Assembly: GCF_947179165.1 (NCBI RefSeq)
Contig: NC_077240.1
Coordinates: 565,501-629,500, forward strand
Source of the DNA: Solanum dulcamara
Taxonomy: Eukaryota; Streptophyta; Magnoliopsida; Solanales; Solanaceae
Length of the DNA stretch: 64,000 nt
Reading direction: 5' to 3'
How positions within the stretch are numbered: the stretch's first letter is position 1; every line of letters begins with the position of its first letter. This document shows positions 1-19,500 of this stretch, one piece after another. Below the pieces are notes generated by a model that saw nothing but the letters and a program-made list of their open reading frames with translations, did no database searches and was not told where the DNA came from. The position numbers and the translations under genes are program-made.

Positions 1-7327
<7,327 letters not shown>

Positions 7328-7434
7328 GGAGTCTTGTGTGTGTGCTTCGTTTCAAATTTGCCGTTATGTTAAGTGCACCCACACAGATAAGGCCAGTTGT
7401 GGGTGTGCTTTAACACATATCCACATACTCTCTC

Positions 7435-7442
7435 TATTTATA
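7435..7442 (-). promoter_or_regulatory. TATA box of the alanyl-tRNA synthetase gene
   Basis: TATAAATA on the minus strand, 108 nt before the start codon. This would leave a 5' UTR of roughly 75-80 nt. The position and sequence fit a plant TATA box; function is inferred. Confidence 0.5.
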
Positions 7443-7494
7443 CTTTGATTATCGGCTCCCAACTCCCCCCGCTAACCCGATAGGACACCCGATT

Positions 7495-7546
7495 TGGGCC
7501 TTCAACGGAAATGCTTCATTCTACTTCCCCACCCGATTAAAGCCCA
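7495..7546 (-). promoter_or_regulatory. Pair of site II (TGGGCC/T) motifs upstream of alanyl-tRNA synthetase
   Basis: TGGGCC at 7495-7500 and AGCCCA at 7541-7546 lie just upstream of the TATA box. TGGGCY (site II) motifs are known TCP-factor sites common in plant promoters of translation and organelle genes, so they suit this gene. Short motifs also occur by chance, so this is only suggestive. Confidence 0.35.
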
Positions 7547-8859
7547 TGAACACTACTCTCAACTCTCAATTATCGGGGGACAAATGACCAAATAGTTTAA
7601 AATTGCTACTTAAGCTTTACACTCTGTTTTAAAATTAATTTAATTTAGAATTTCCCAAGTTTTAACCATAAGCTTTACCTCATTATATGGTGAGTTTTAA
7701 TGTTTTGACATATTTTCTATATTATTTTGTCATGATTTCTTCACACTCTTTATTCTTTTGTCGACATGTGTTGAAATATTTTTTCTTGAGTCGAGGGCTA
7801 CCGAAAATAACCTTATTATCTTTTGTATAATTAATTATTATCATTTGTATCAATTATATTAACGAATAAAATTCGTACCCGAATACAATTGTATCAGTGT
7901 TGTATCAAGTTCAATATTTTGTATTTGTATATTAATTGTTATCACTTGTATCAATATTGTATCAGCAAATACATGTGTATTTATATTTTGTATCACTAAA
8001 GAGGATCTGTATAGTTGACACTTCTGTATAATTAATTGTTTGCATTTGTATTTGTATTGAAATAGAAGAGGTAGAGAGAGGCGAGAGATAAAGGGGGCAG
8101 GGAGAGAGGAGAGGGAGAGATGGCAGAGAGAGAAAAGAGAAGAGAGAAGCGAGCGAGAGTGCAGAGGGAGCAAGGCGAGGGAGAGAGAAAATAGCAACAA
8201 GACCTTAACTATAGCTACAAATTGTATTTCTTTCAAACTATTGGGTGTATTGTAAATACATATCACACGTTTGCCCTATTACATAATTTATTCTAAGTCT
8301 TTCAATTTTAACATTCTATTCGACAAGTTTAAAATCACAAAATTTAAAAAATTTGTCTTCATTTCTTAAATTTTAGAGATAAGTGTTAAATACACACAAA
8401 AACTATTCATCTTTTTGAGTTTCATGGGGCTTGAAATTAAAAGAGACTTTTGAGTTATCTATTTGAGGATTTAGGACACAAGATTTAAAAATTAGGTAAA
8501 AGGGACTCTTCATTAATTAGTGATAATGACACATATTTTAAGAACCCACAAGTTTTTTTAATTTATAAAATACCCCCTCTCTTTTTTTCCCTGCTCCTCA
8601 TCCACCCCCTCAGCCCCATCCTCCCCCAACCTCCCCTCCTCCACGTCATCATCACCTCCAAACAATTAGCATATGTTTAAACATTTATCTAAACAACTAA
8701 CAAATGTTTTCATATCTCGATCTCCCAAACAATTAGCAAATATTTTCATATTTATCCAAATAACTAACTGATATTTAAAATATTCTCATTGTTTTAACTA
8801 AAGAATCATAAAAAATATCTAAACAACTTAGAGTTGTTTAAATATCTTCTGATTGTTTG

Positions 8860-8960
8860 AACTAAACAACTTTTGGTTGTTTAAACAATTTTTGGTTGTT
8901 TAAACAACTTTTGTTGTTTGAACTAAATAACTTAGCGTTGTTTAAACAACATCTCTTGGT
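8860..8960. repeat. Clustered short palindromes (TTGTTTAAACAA type)
   Basis: TTGTTTAAACAA-like units recur at about 20-bp spacing with small variations. Each unit is self-complementary, so single strands could fold. No element ends could be defined. Confidence 0.5.
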
Positions 8961-9000
8961 TGCTTGAACAACTCTTGTTTATATAAACAACATATCCTCT

Positions 9001-9403
9001 CTTATCTTCTCTTCTATTCTCTTCTCTTCTTTTCTTTTCTCTTCTCTTCTCTTTTCATCAATTTTTTTTTTATAATTTTCACAATCAAATCGAAGTGAAG
9101 AAAAAAATGAGAATGACAACATCCGAAGAAGAAGATGATGAAAACACAAAAAGTTTGAAAAGAAAGGGAAAAACGGAGAAGAAAAAGGGTAAAGAAATTA
9201 AGGAAGAAGGAGATGAAAGGAAAAAGGAAGAAGAACGTTTTAAAAAATGGAGAAAAGAAAACAGAAGAGAAGAGAGGAGGGAAATGGAGAACAGAAGTTT
9301 AAAGGAAAAAGGAAGAACGACGTTTAAAAAAATGAAGAAAAGAGAAGAGAAGAGAAGAGAGGAGGGAAATGGAGAACAGAAGTTTAAAAAATGGAGTAAA
9401 TGA
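9001..9403. repeat. CT-rich tract followed by a purine-rich block with an internal direct repeat
   Basis: Positions 9001-9060 are almost pure TCTTCT. Positions 9095-9403 are almost pure purine and contain a repeated AAGAGAGGAGGGAAATGGAG (about 9270 and 9355) followed in both copies by AACAGAAGTTTAAA. The open frame here would give a Lys/Glu/Arg-only protein, which is what purine tracts produce by chance, so it is not called as a gene. Confidence 0.65.
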
Positions 9404-9597
9404 ATGAAATTTAGGGTTTTATTAAAAGTTTTTGATCTTTTAATTTTTATCCTAAACTTTTAAATATTCTAATTCAACCTCATGTTTTCATAATTAACCT
9501 CTAATTAAATATTTATAACAAAAGAAAAAAAAGAAATAGAAATCTCCTATCGTTCATTCCACTCTCAAAGATCCCTTTTACCTCATTTTCCCCTAGT

Positions 9598-10619
9598 GTT
9601 TCATACCTAAACTATTGTGAGTATGAGTTTCATACCTAAACTATCACTTATTAGTTTGAAAAACACACTTCTCTCTTTTATTTCACTCTCATCATGGTGT
9701 GTGCACTACATTCTCTCTTTCATTTTTAAAAAATTGTCACATCACACTCCACATGGACAAAACATTCCATCTTGACAACAATTAAATAATTTATTAGAAG
9801 TTAAAATATAAATATTTTTCTTATTCCACCCACCACTTTCTCTCACTATACAACCCCCCCCCCAAATTATTTAGTTTTAATTTTAAATTTTAAATTTCTT
9901 TTATAATTTTTTTAAAAAAAAATTCTTACTTCATCCCCCCCTTCAAATAATATTTTAGATATTATTTTTTTAAAAAAAAAAAATTACCCCGACCCACCTA
10001 ACCCTCCGCTTCCAAAAAAATTTCTCATTTTGCTTTAGATATGATTTGAGGAAAGTATTTTTTACTTGCCGCAAGACTTTTTTAAAAATATAATTTTTAT
10101 TTCTGTTATATTTAGTACGCAAGTAGAAAAAATATTTTTCTAAAGTTATATGTACATATCTAGCTCAAAACGAAAAAAATATAAAAATAAATTAAGAGTG
10201 GAAGGTTAGATGGAGTGAGTATAATTTTATTTTTTTAGGAAGGAATAGAGGAGGGGGTGAAATATGAATTTTTTCAAAAAAGATTTATATAAGAAATTTT
10301 AAAAAATAAAGGGATGGGGATTACCGGGGAGGTGGAGGAGTGGATGAGAAAAATATTTTAAATTTTATTTTTTAAAAAATAATTTCTTTTTTGGGAATTA
10401 AAATACTTAAGTCTTTAACTTTTAATTAATATTAATAATTTATTTAATTTTTGTTAAGGTAAAATATTTTATCCATGTGGAATGTCATGTGACAAGTATT
10501 TTTCAAAAAACAAAGAGAGTAGAGAGAGTATATTACACACACCACTTAGTATGTTTCTCAAATTAATAAATAATAATTTGGGTATGAAACTCACACTTTC
10601 AATAATTTGAATATAAAAC
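9598..10619. mobile_element. ~1-kb foldback/long-TIR element, non-autonomous
   Basis: The first ~185 bp (from GTTTCATACC at 9598) match, with gaps, the reverse complement of the last ~180 bp (ending ATATAAAAC at 10619). Matching inner landmarks are GAGTTTCATACC, GAAAAACACACT/GAGAAACATACT, CTCTCTTT and CCACATGGA. The middle is AT-rich with C runs and has no open frame of note. The size and long arms resemble Mutator-like or foldback non-autonomous elements. No target duplication was confirmed. Confidence 0.7.
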
Positions 10620-12458
10620 TAAAAAAAATAAGATAATTTAGATATATTTTAATACTTATTTTTAAATTTTATGATCAGTCAAACTAAATTCCTCAAGACG
10701 GAGGTAGTATAATTTTCTTTTCCAATAACGTAACGATATATTATTTGTATGTGAAGAAATGAAAATAAATTGTCCTACCATAGGCTTTGAAAAAAATGTA
10801 TCTTATCAAAAGTCATTTGCAAAATTGTCTTTTCCTAGAGCACTAGTCAACATTTCACACTATCACATATATATGATTTCTTTTTTGCGACTTATTGTAT
10901 TTCTGTTTCAACTATACGAATACGACTTTTACCAATCGACACTCACAACACTTCTTTTTAATAATTTTTTTTTTATGGTGAGGTTTTGTTGACTTCATGT
11001 GACGGCTAACAAACTGATGTCAGGTGCGGAACTATTCTTTGAGATATAAGTTTGATTGAAATTAATAATTAGCTCCTTTGCGGGTTTAAATAAATTTGTA
11101 ATTTTGATTCAAATTTTAAATTTTATATGTCTTAAGAAATTCAATAAATATTTATTTATAAATTATTAACTTAAAACTTATCAGATTGAAAAAGGCAAAA
11201 TAATTTGAACACATAAGCTTCAAATATGGCTTTACCTCTCAAGTTGCTTGTTTAAATTTGAAAAACTAATATACATGTCTAGGAGTAAATATATAAAGGA
11301 CAATTTTATACCTATCATCATTTTTATGATTTTTCTCATAAATTATTATAATAATTGATATTGGTTACATGTGATTGCACATGTCCCGTTACTAGCTACA
11401 TATATTAAAATATTAAAAGTTATGCTAATAACTTAAATTTGTCCGTTGTCATTACCTAGCCTCATATGCTGGTTTGAATCTTATTTTGGTTCTGCTCATC
11501 TTTTCTCAACTACTTTTCCTTTTCTCATTGACGATCAAAACTAAAAGACAAAAGCAAATAATCTTTCAAGATTAAAACATTCATCGTCTAAAATTACTTG
11601 TTCGATTAATATAATTAGATTTGTATTATCAAATACTCATTATAAGGAATTTTAGCATGTGCAAAAAAGCTGTATTTACAAATTTCGAATTTGAAATCTT
11701 CAATTAAAATGGAATAATTTTTACTATGATACAACAAAAATCCCTTTAATTTCTTCTCAAGGATATTCATATATACGCTAGAATTGTCTTTTACTACAGC
11801 AGTTTGCATTTCTCAGCATCATTAATTCTTTTTCTGACTTTCTTATTATTGTAATTTCTTTTTCCAACTAAGAATACGACTTTCACCTACCTGCTCACAA
11901 CACTTTCTAATATTATCTTCCTATCTATGTCAAATATTAAATTCGTTCGTATGTACTATTATATAATTTGGTAAAAGATAATCATTAAATGGGAGGTTAA
12001 AAACCACCTTAATTTAGTATTCCATAATGTGGCATCAACTTTATGGCCAATACCTTATCTTTTTGTGTTGAGTGGCCAGGGAAGTAGGTAGAGGTTGTCT
12101 TGTCAGCTTGCTTTTCGGGGATATTTTAATTATTTTGGGTTACTTTTTCTATTTTTTTAAAAAATAATTATCATATATTTAAAAAATGAAAAAGGGCCAT
12201 ATTTGCCCGTATAATCGGATCATATTTATTTTTTGTCCTACTTTTTTTGATATATTTTTCTTCATCCTCCAACTTGGACACATATTCACCCGCCTCCTAC
12301 ATGAATATATCTCTCCTCATGAATCTTCCACCTGCAGCATGGTGTGCCAATTACTCAAATTCTTTAATTCTTTCTCTTCTTCGCCAGCGCCACCACCTCC
12401 GCCACCTGCCGTATTTTTTTTTTTTCATTTTTCAAAAAATACTCAAAAAAATTAAACA
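10620..12458. other. AT-rich intergenic region
   Basis: No gene supported. Around 10680 there is a CGGAGGTAGTA end resembling a Stowaway MITE terminus without a visible partner. The segment near 10880-10960 resembles the one near 11840-11930 (shared GAATACGACTTT and CTCACAACACTT), suggesting an old duplication. Confidence 0.5.
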
Positions 12459-12743
12459 ATGCTTGTCTCTGTTTTCCTCGCTTTGTTTCTTCCTTGCGTC
12501 GGAATGAGCGGTGTTTTCTTAGTCTACATATGTTTGCTCTGGTACGCTGCCGTTTACCAGTCCGGCGGCCCTGGCACCGAAAATTATCAGAATGACCCGG
12601 TAAAGACGAATCAGGAATTGGGTCTTTCCGCTGCTCAATTAGATAAACTCCCGAAAATTACTGGGAAGGAATTGGTAATGGTTAATGATTGTGCCGTGTG
12701 TTTGGGTGAAATTGAAAACGAACAAATTGCTCGTGCCCAGTAA
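12459..12743 (+). pseudogene. Truncated ATL-type RING-H2 ubiquitin-ligase gene
   Basis: A 94-residue frame with the ATL layout: an N-terminal hydrophobic segment (residues 1 to about 31, membrane anchor), then a GLSAAQLDKLPKI block equivalent to the GLD-type motif before the RING, then DCAVCLGEIENEQIAR, which opens a RING-H2 domain. Only the first Cys pair of the zinc ligands is present. The frame stops four codons later (ARAQ then TAA), before the remaining Cys and His ligands, and no matching RING remainder was seen downstream. ATL proteins are normally 150-400 residues and usually intronless, so this is probably a broken copy. An unrecognised intron or a short expressed product cannot be excluded. 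Confidence 0.7.
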
Positions 12744-13405
12744 TAGCTATCCTAGCTGAACTAATATTCCTACTATTATCACATTTCATTTTTCGGATAG
12801 TACTATAATATTAATTCGATTACATCTAGTAACAATATTATATATTTGCTAATTAATATAGAAAAAATGTTTTGTTCTCTTTTATGATGACCAGCTTGGA
12901 CTTCAATTTGACACATTATTAATTTGTATATTCCAAAATGGCAACCATTAGGTCATAAAAATAGGAATCTGTTTGTTTCATGCATGCATGACAGGCCTTT
13001 AAAAATAAAACAAAATGTTGAGCAATTAATTCATCACTCTTCTTAACTCTTAGCTGAGAGAGAGGGGTTAAAGGACACATGTTATTATTAATTATTCATC
13101 ACCAACTACTACTGCAACTTGCTCAGCCTAAGCTCTCTCATTTCAACGGTAGGCCAAGTCCAAGTCAAAATCAATCCCATTCATAATTATGAGATAGTAA
13201 CGAAATTCTTTTATTATTATTCTAAAAAAAAAATTAAGTTACATACATAAACTCGTAAAATAAATTTGTACAATCATAAGGTTACTTAATTAAAACCTAC
13301 TAGTTATGTATAGCCTGTGATTGTTTTTTGTAAGCATAAAATTAAATGGGCAACTTGAAATTAAAAAGGTAAAGCAGCCTACTAGCTAGCTATATAATAA
13401 AATAA
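12744..13405. other. AT-rich intergenic region
   Basis: No gene, tRNA or clear repeat recognised. No sequence resembling the missing RING half was seen here. Confidence 0.45.
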
Positions 13406-14363
13406 ACGGAAAAAGACCTAAAATGTCCTCGAAGTATTGAAAATAGTATAAAAATGTCCCTCATCCATTTATTGGGCCTAAAATATCTTTGATATTCACT
13501 TTTAAGTCCAAAAAATAACTTTTTCTTTCACGAAAAAGACACTTTAGGCCCAATAGATGAATGAGAGACATATTTGTACCATTTCCAATAGTTCGAGGCA
13601 TTTTAGACCATTTTAACAGAATTTTAATTAAATAATTTGAATAATTTTCTTAAACACGTGGCGGGCATCTATTGGTTACAATTTAATTATTTAAAAATTA
13701 ATTATAAATCAATATTTATTTAACAAAATTTTAATTAAATAATTTAAATATTTTTTTAAAGACGTGGCGGCCATCTATTGGTTATAATTTAATTATTTAA
13801 AAATTAATTATAAATCAATATTTATTTAACAGAATTTTAATTAAATAATTTAAATAATTTTTTTAAAGACGTGGCGGCCATCTATTGGTTATAATTTAAT
13901 TATTTAAAATTAATTATAAATCAACATTTATTTAATAGAATTTTAATTATAATAAAGTTTTTAAACACGTGGCGGTCATCTATTGGTTATAATTTAATTA
14001 TATAAAATTAATTATAAATCAAATTTATTTAACATAATTTTAATTAAATAATTTAAATAATTTTTTAAACACGTGGTGACCATCTATTGGTTATAATTTA
14101 ATTATTTAAAATTAATTATAAATCAAAATTTATTTAATAAAATTTTAATTACGGAAAGGGCCTAAAATGCTTTTGAACTATTAAAAATGGTACAAAAATG
14201 TCCTTCATCCATCTATTGGGTCTAAAATGACCTTTTTCGTTAAAGAAAAGGTCATTTTTTGACCTAAATGTGGATGTCAGGGGCATTTTATGCCCAATAG
14301 ATGAATGAAAGATATTTTTGTACCATTTTCAATAATTCGAGGATATTTTAAGTCCTTTTTCGT
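13406..14363. repeat. Composite element: two palindromic MITE units bracketing a tandem array
   Basis: The left unit (13406 to about 13612) and right unit (14151-14363) are related. Each is a snap-back of ~210 bp containing CCTAAAATG, TACAAAAATGTCC and CATCCAT.TATTGGG in one direction and the mirrored blocks in the other. The outermost ends, ACGGAAAAAGACCT (left) and AAGTCCTTTTTCGT (right), are inverted relative to each other. Between them lies the ~105-bp tandem array. The whole could be one non-autonomous element with an internal minisatellite, or two MITEs flanking an array. Confidence 0.75.
13615..14150 (+). repeat. Five-copy ~105-bp tandem array containing ACGTGGCGG
   Basis: Five units, each with ATTTTAATTAAATAATTT, then (A/G)ACGTGG(C/T)G, CATCTATTGGTTA, TTTAATTAT and AATTATAAATCA blocks. 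The ACGTG cores sit at 13656, 13762, 13869, 13967 and 14071, spacings of 106, 107, 98 and 104 bp. Units 1, 4 and 5 contain the full G-box core CACGTG. There is no coding potential. Confidence 0.9.
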
Positions 14364-14492
14364 AAAATAAAAACAATAGATAACTATAAAACTAATTTAA
14401 ATAATATTTGTTCTGCCAATTTAATATGACCCTTGCTGTCTTTTAAAATGTTATTAGAAGGTCTCATAAGGTCTGCTTAATTAATTTCTTAA

Positions 14493-14728
14493 TGTTATAA
14501 ATAAAATGACAAATCAATTTAAGAAGAGGAGGAGAGAGTAATGAATAATCTTATTGTTTTATTCTCTTTTGTATATCCATCCATGCTTATAAGACTGACT
14601 ATTTATAGGCCTAAAAGAAGAAATAAATTATAGTGAAAACACAGTGGAGATAAATTGTGGTAGTGGATAAAATATAGTGGAAACAAATTGTGGTGGAAGA
14701 TAACATGGACATATATTATTTTACAACG
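14493..14728 (-). repeat. 3' LTR of the copia element
   Basis: 236 bp matching the other LTR. The minus-strand sequence starts CGTTGTAAAATAATATATG (the other copy has TGTTGT) and ends TTTATAACA, close to the usual TG...CA ends. Confidence 0.88.
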
Positions 14729-14737
14729 CTTCCCCTT
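14729..14737 (-). other. Polypurine tract of the copia element
   Basis: AAGGGGAAG on the minus strand, directly before the 3' LTR, where plus-strand DNA synthesis of the element would be primed. Confidence 0.75.
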
Positions 14738-14899
14738 AGATGTCCATGCAAAATAAAGGTTCTAAAAATAAGTATATATATCTTTATTCCTAATACGCAT
14801 TATTTACTGTCTCGTTAAAAACCTTACCAGAAAAAATTCATTGGGATAAAAACCTTGGTTAAGAAAAAAAGAGTGTAGTGCGTATTTACTCCCCCTGAT

Positions 14900-17800
14900 G
14901 AGAACATCATTTAATATCTCGAAGACGACGCATTCCAATTTTAAATCTAATTTTCTCAAAGGTTGAAGTCGGCAATGCCTTGATAAACATATCTGTTAAA
15001 TTGTTTGAATGAACTTGTTGGACATCTATTTTATCCTTCTTTTGAAGATCATGAGGAAAAAAAAATTGGTGAAATATATTTTGTTCTGTCTCCTTTGATG
15101 TATCCTCATTCCAGTTGAGTTATACATGCAATATTGTCTTTATACAGTATTGTTGGAACGTCTCTTTTCAAAGATAAGCCACATGTTTCTTGAATGTGTT
15201 GAATTATCGATCTTAACTAAACGCATTCTCAACTTACTTCATGAATGACTATTTGAAGAATTAGCAATCATAGTTTGCTTTGTTGAACGCCATTATATAA
15301 TTGTTCCACCATATGTAAATAAATAGCCTGTCTGTGATCGACTTTTATAGGGATCAGTCAAATATCCTACATCTGCATAATCAATTAATTGTGGCGTGGA
15401 TTCATTTGAATAAAATAATCCCATATCAATGGTCCCTCGAAGGTATCTGAATATATGCTTAATTCCATTTCAGTGTCTTCATATTGGAGAAGAACTAAAT
15501 CTTGCTAACAAGCTTATAGAGAAAGCTATATCTAGTCTAGAATTATTGGCAAGATATATTAATGCACCAATTGCACTAAGATATGGTATTACAGCACCAA
15601 TAAGCTCTTCATTATTTTCATGAGGTCGAAATGAATCTTTATTAATATCAAGAGATCTCACAACCATTGGGGTAATCAATGGATGTGCTTTATCCATATA
15701 AAACTTCTTTAAAATATTTTTAGTATATGTTGATCGATGGACAAATATCCCGTTTGCAAAATGTTCAATTTGTAGACCAAGACAAAATTTTATCTTTCCG
15801 AGGTCTTGCATTTCAAACTCCTTTATCAGACATTTTATTGCCTTTGAAAGTTCTTCAGGAGTTCCAATAAGATTCAAATCATCAACATATACTACTATTA
15901 TGACAAATTTAGATCTAGACCTTTTCATAAAGATAGAAAGGCAAATTGAATCATTTCTAAATTCTTCTTGTAGCAAATATTTGCTAAGACGATTGTACCA
16001 CATTCACCCTGATTGTTTCAACCCGTATAGGATTTCTAAAGCTTTATTGAACAAGTTTCTCGAGAGTTCTTGTATATTTCAGGTACTTTGAATCCTTCAA
16101 AATTTTTCATAAAAATGTCATAGTCTAATTAGCCATATAAATAGCCAGTGACCACATCCATTAGGTGCATTTCAAGCTTTTCATGAACTGCCAAATTCAT
16201 TAGATACCTAAAGGTAATTGCATCCACCAATGGAGAATATGTTTCCATATAGTCAATGCCAGGCCTTTGCGAAAATTCTTGAGCTACAAGTCGTGCTTTA
16301 TATTTTACGACTTCTCTTTTTTCATTTCATTTATGCACAAAAATCCATTTTTACCGCATTGGCTTGACACCTTCAGGTGTCGGATTACTGAGCCGAAAAC
16401 TTCACGTTTTTCAAGTGAAGTTAACTCTACTTGAATTACATCATTTCATTTTGGCCAACATTTTTCTTTTACATTCATCGACAGATTTTGGTTCAAGATC
16501 CTCATTTTGTTGCATTATTTCAATGACAACATTATAAGCAAAAAAATTGTTGATCATAATATCATTTCGGTTTTATTTTTTTCTGTCGAGACATAACTTA
16601 TTGAGACTTCTTCATTCTCATTATTTTTACGTACTCGGACCTCCTCGATGGTATTACTATTTGTTATGTCTCTAGGCTCTTCTTGAACAATTGCCTCAAA
16701 ATTATGATCATCTTGATCATTTATTCCTTTTCTCTTTTGGGGATTTTTATCTTTGGAACCAATTGGTTTTCTACGTTTTAAGCGTGGCCTAGACTCATTT
16801 GCCTGAACAAGTTGTCCTATCGGGACATCAAATCAAAGTTGAGCATTAGCAACTTGAATATGCGATTTAGTAACTCGTGGAAGGTTAGTAAATGCATCCG
16901 ACAGTTGATTTGTAATATTCTGCAAATAAATCAACTTTTGAACTTCTTACTAACAATGATTTGTTCAAAGGATCTAAATGAGATAGTGACAATGAACTTC
17001 AATATATCTCATTTTTCAATTGCTTATGTTCTCCCTCTAATGTTGGGTATACTGATCCATCAAAATAACAATTAGCGAATCTTGTCGTATATATATCTCC
17101 ATTCATATTTACCAAATATCTTATAATAGAAGGAGATTCATACCAAACACATATTCTCAATCTTCTTTGAGGACCCATTTTTATGTGGTGCGGTTGAGAA
17201 ATTGGAACATATACCGCACACCCAAAAATTCTAAGATGGAAATATTTGGCTCCTTCCCAAAAGCCAACTGTAATGAGGAGAATTAATGAAAATTAGTAGG
17301 CCTTATGCGCACAATTGCTGCCGCATGCAAAATAGCATGGCCTTATTCTACTAGACCATTTAGAGTATGAACATGAACGATCGGATGCTCAATTTTTATT
17401 TCAACCGACATATAATAATCATTAAAAGACTAAGATATAAATTCACCAGCATTATAAACACAAATTGTCTTTATTGCATAATCTGAAAATTGTGTTCTTA
17501 ACCTTATAATTTGAGCTAACAATTTCGCAAAAATATTGTGAATTAATAATAAGCACATTTGACCATCTTGTAGATGTATCTACCAAAATCATAAAATATT
17601 TAAATGATACACATGAAGGGTGAATTATGCCACATATATCACCCTGTATACGTTCCAGAAATGTAGGGGATTCAATCCCAACCTTAGTTACTGATGGTTT
17701 AATAATCAGTTTTCTTTGGAAACAAGCGACACAAAAGAATTTTTTAGATTGAAGAATTTTCTGAATGTTCAAAGTCTGCTCATGTGAATTCTCAATAATT

Positions 17801-19500
17801 CTATGCATCATAATATAATCGAGATGACCCAACTGGTTATGCTAAGTGATAAATTCATTATGGTCAATAAATTTTTTATTTACCATAGCATGTGATTCAA
17901 CCACATCAATACTTGTGTGGTATAACCCAAAAGAAAGTTCAGGTAATTTTTCATGCACAAATCTTTTTTCCATTTTTATTGTAATAATATAAAAGTACTC
18001 AATCTTTTCTTCATCAGCAGTTTCAATATGATAGCCATTTTGACGAATAACCTTGAAACTTAATAAGTTTATTTGAAACTTACTACAATACAAAGCATTA
18101 TTAATAGCCAATATTGTTCTCCCAAGTAGTGATAAGACTGCTATTTCAGAACCCTCAATTATTTTTGTACTACCGAATATTGTATTAACATTGACCCATT
18201 TCATAATCAAATGAGAGAAATATTTCTTTTTTTAATATAGTATTTGTTGTAGCATTATCTAAAAGGCACATATCTCCATTACTCAGTTTGGATCCAATTG
18301 AAAACTGAAAAATTTATTTATCTTCATAAAATAAAAGTACATTATAAGAGATAAGATAAGTAACAATATTGCTAGAAAACTTAAGTCCTTTTTTTTACAT
18401 AGATAAAAGTAAAACATGATAATCAAAAGTACATAAAAATGACAACATATTGTAAATCATACAATAAAATTAAACATCAATTATGATCCCCAAAGAAGTC
18501 TTCAACTTCCAAATGAATAATATCATTGAGGTAATTAAAATCGTCATCCTTCAAAGACAAATTCGCTTCAACATTATCATTGTATACTTGCGAAGGTCAT
18601 GTCTCAACATTATTTTCAAATGTCAAGTGTGACTCTATCAGGAGATTAGGAGGAGAGGCACCACTTTTATTTGCCTTTTTTTTTGAAGAAATTTTGATAA
18701 AGTCTGGTCTTTCATACCACAACAATGACAGTTACTTCTTCAAGAACCACTTTGAGAACTCATATTGTTCTCCCTTTTATGTTGACCATCACCACGATGA
18801 TTATTATATCTTCTTCTGTCATTGCCACGCTCATGCACACTATTGTGGCCTTGATTTTTTATTTTTGTCTTCTTTCAGACTGGTCATGTGCTTCTACCAC
18901 ATTTGCTTCCAGTAACGGAGCAGTTTCAATGAGACGGGCTTCATGATTTCTCATTAAAAGAACATTATGTTGCTCAGCCACCAGAAGGTATGAGATCAAT
19001 TCAGAGTATTTCTGAAAACCTTTTTTACGGTATTGCTATTGTAATATTACATTAGAGGCATAGAAAGTAGTTAGTGTCTTTTTCAACATATCCTCATCAT
19101 TTATAGTTTCCTCAATAATTTCAATTGAGAAGTTATTCTAAATACAACAGAATTATATTCAATTACAGTTTTAAAATCTTGAAATCGTAAGTGCATCCAC
19201 TCATAACGAGCCCTTGACAATACCGTTGCCCTAAGGTGGTCATACCTTCCTTTTTAACCTTTCCACAATTCAAATAGATCTTTCACTGTCAAGTATTCAA
19301 CCTCCAGGTTTTCATCCAAATGATGACGAAGGAAAAATCGTAGCATTTGCTTTATCCTAACTTGATGCTTTATTTCCTTCGATTAAAGCATCACCAAGAC
19401 CCTTAGCGGTAAGGTGAATTTCAGCATCAAGTATCCATGACAAATAATTTTTGCTAGAAATATCAAGTGCCACGAACTCCAATTTTGACAAATCTGACAT
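14900..19500 (-). pseudogene. Copia gag-pol remnant
   Basis: Minus strand. Gag begins at 19500 (MSDLSKLEFVALDISSKNYL) and carries a decayed CCHC-type knuckle near 18700. Protease is marked by CLLDNATTNTILK near 18260, corresponding to the D-S/T-A/G active site with Asn in the second place. The pre-integrase block has NLLSFKVIRQNGYHIET. Integrase at 17452-17832 keeps GHLDY, the CVAC half of its zinc motif and GDICG with a catalytic Asp. Reverse transcriptase has YMETYSPLVDAITFRYL and MDVVTGYLYG (about 16130-16270) and the YVDD active site in the frame at 15479-16003. Frames are interrupted repeatedly, so no functional polyprotein is encoded. Confidence 0.88.

Larger units (their letters stand above)
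7547..9597. other. Gene-free AT-rich spacer with purine/pyrimidine tracts
   Basis: No gene supported. Contains a region with many GTATCA/TTGTAT words (7845-8010), a GA-rich tract (about 8060-8190), a cluster of GTTGTTTAAACAAC-like near-palindromes (about 8860-8960), a CT-rich tract (9001-9060) and a purine-rich block (9095-9403). Confidence 0.6.

Noticed and set aside
7859..8266. 135-codon minus-strand frame rich in Leu and Ser
   Set aside because: Created by the opposite strand of a GA-rich tract; no ordered domain.
9095..9403. 102-codon plus-strand open frame rich in Lys, Glu and Arg
   Set aside because: Produced by a nearly pure purine tract with an internal direct repeat; no family resemblance, no splice context and no promoter signal.
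12186..12507. Two overlapping plus-strand frames upstream of the ATL fragment
   Set aside because: Low-complexity Phe/Pro/Ser sequences from T-rich and C-rich leader DNA.
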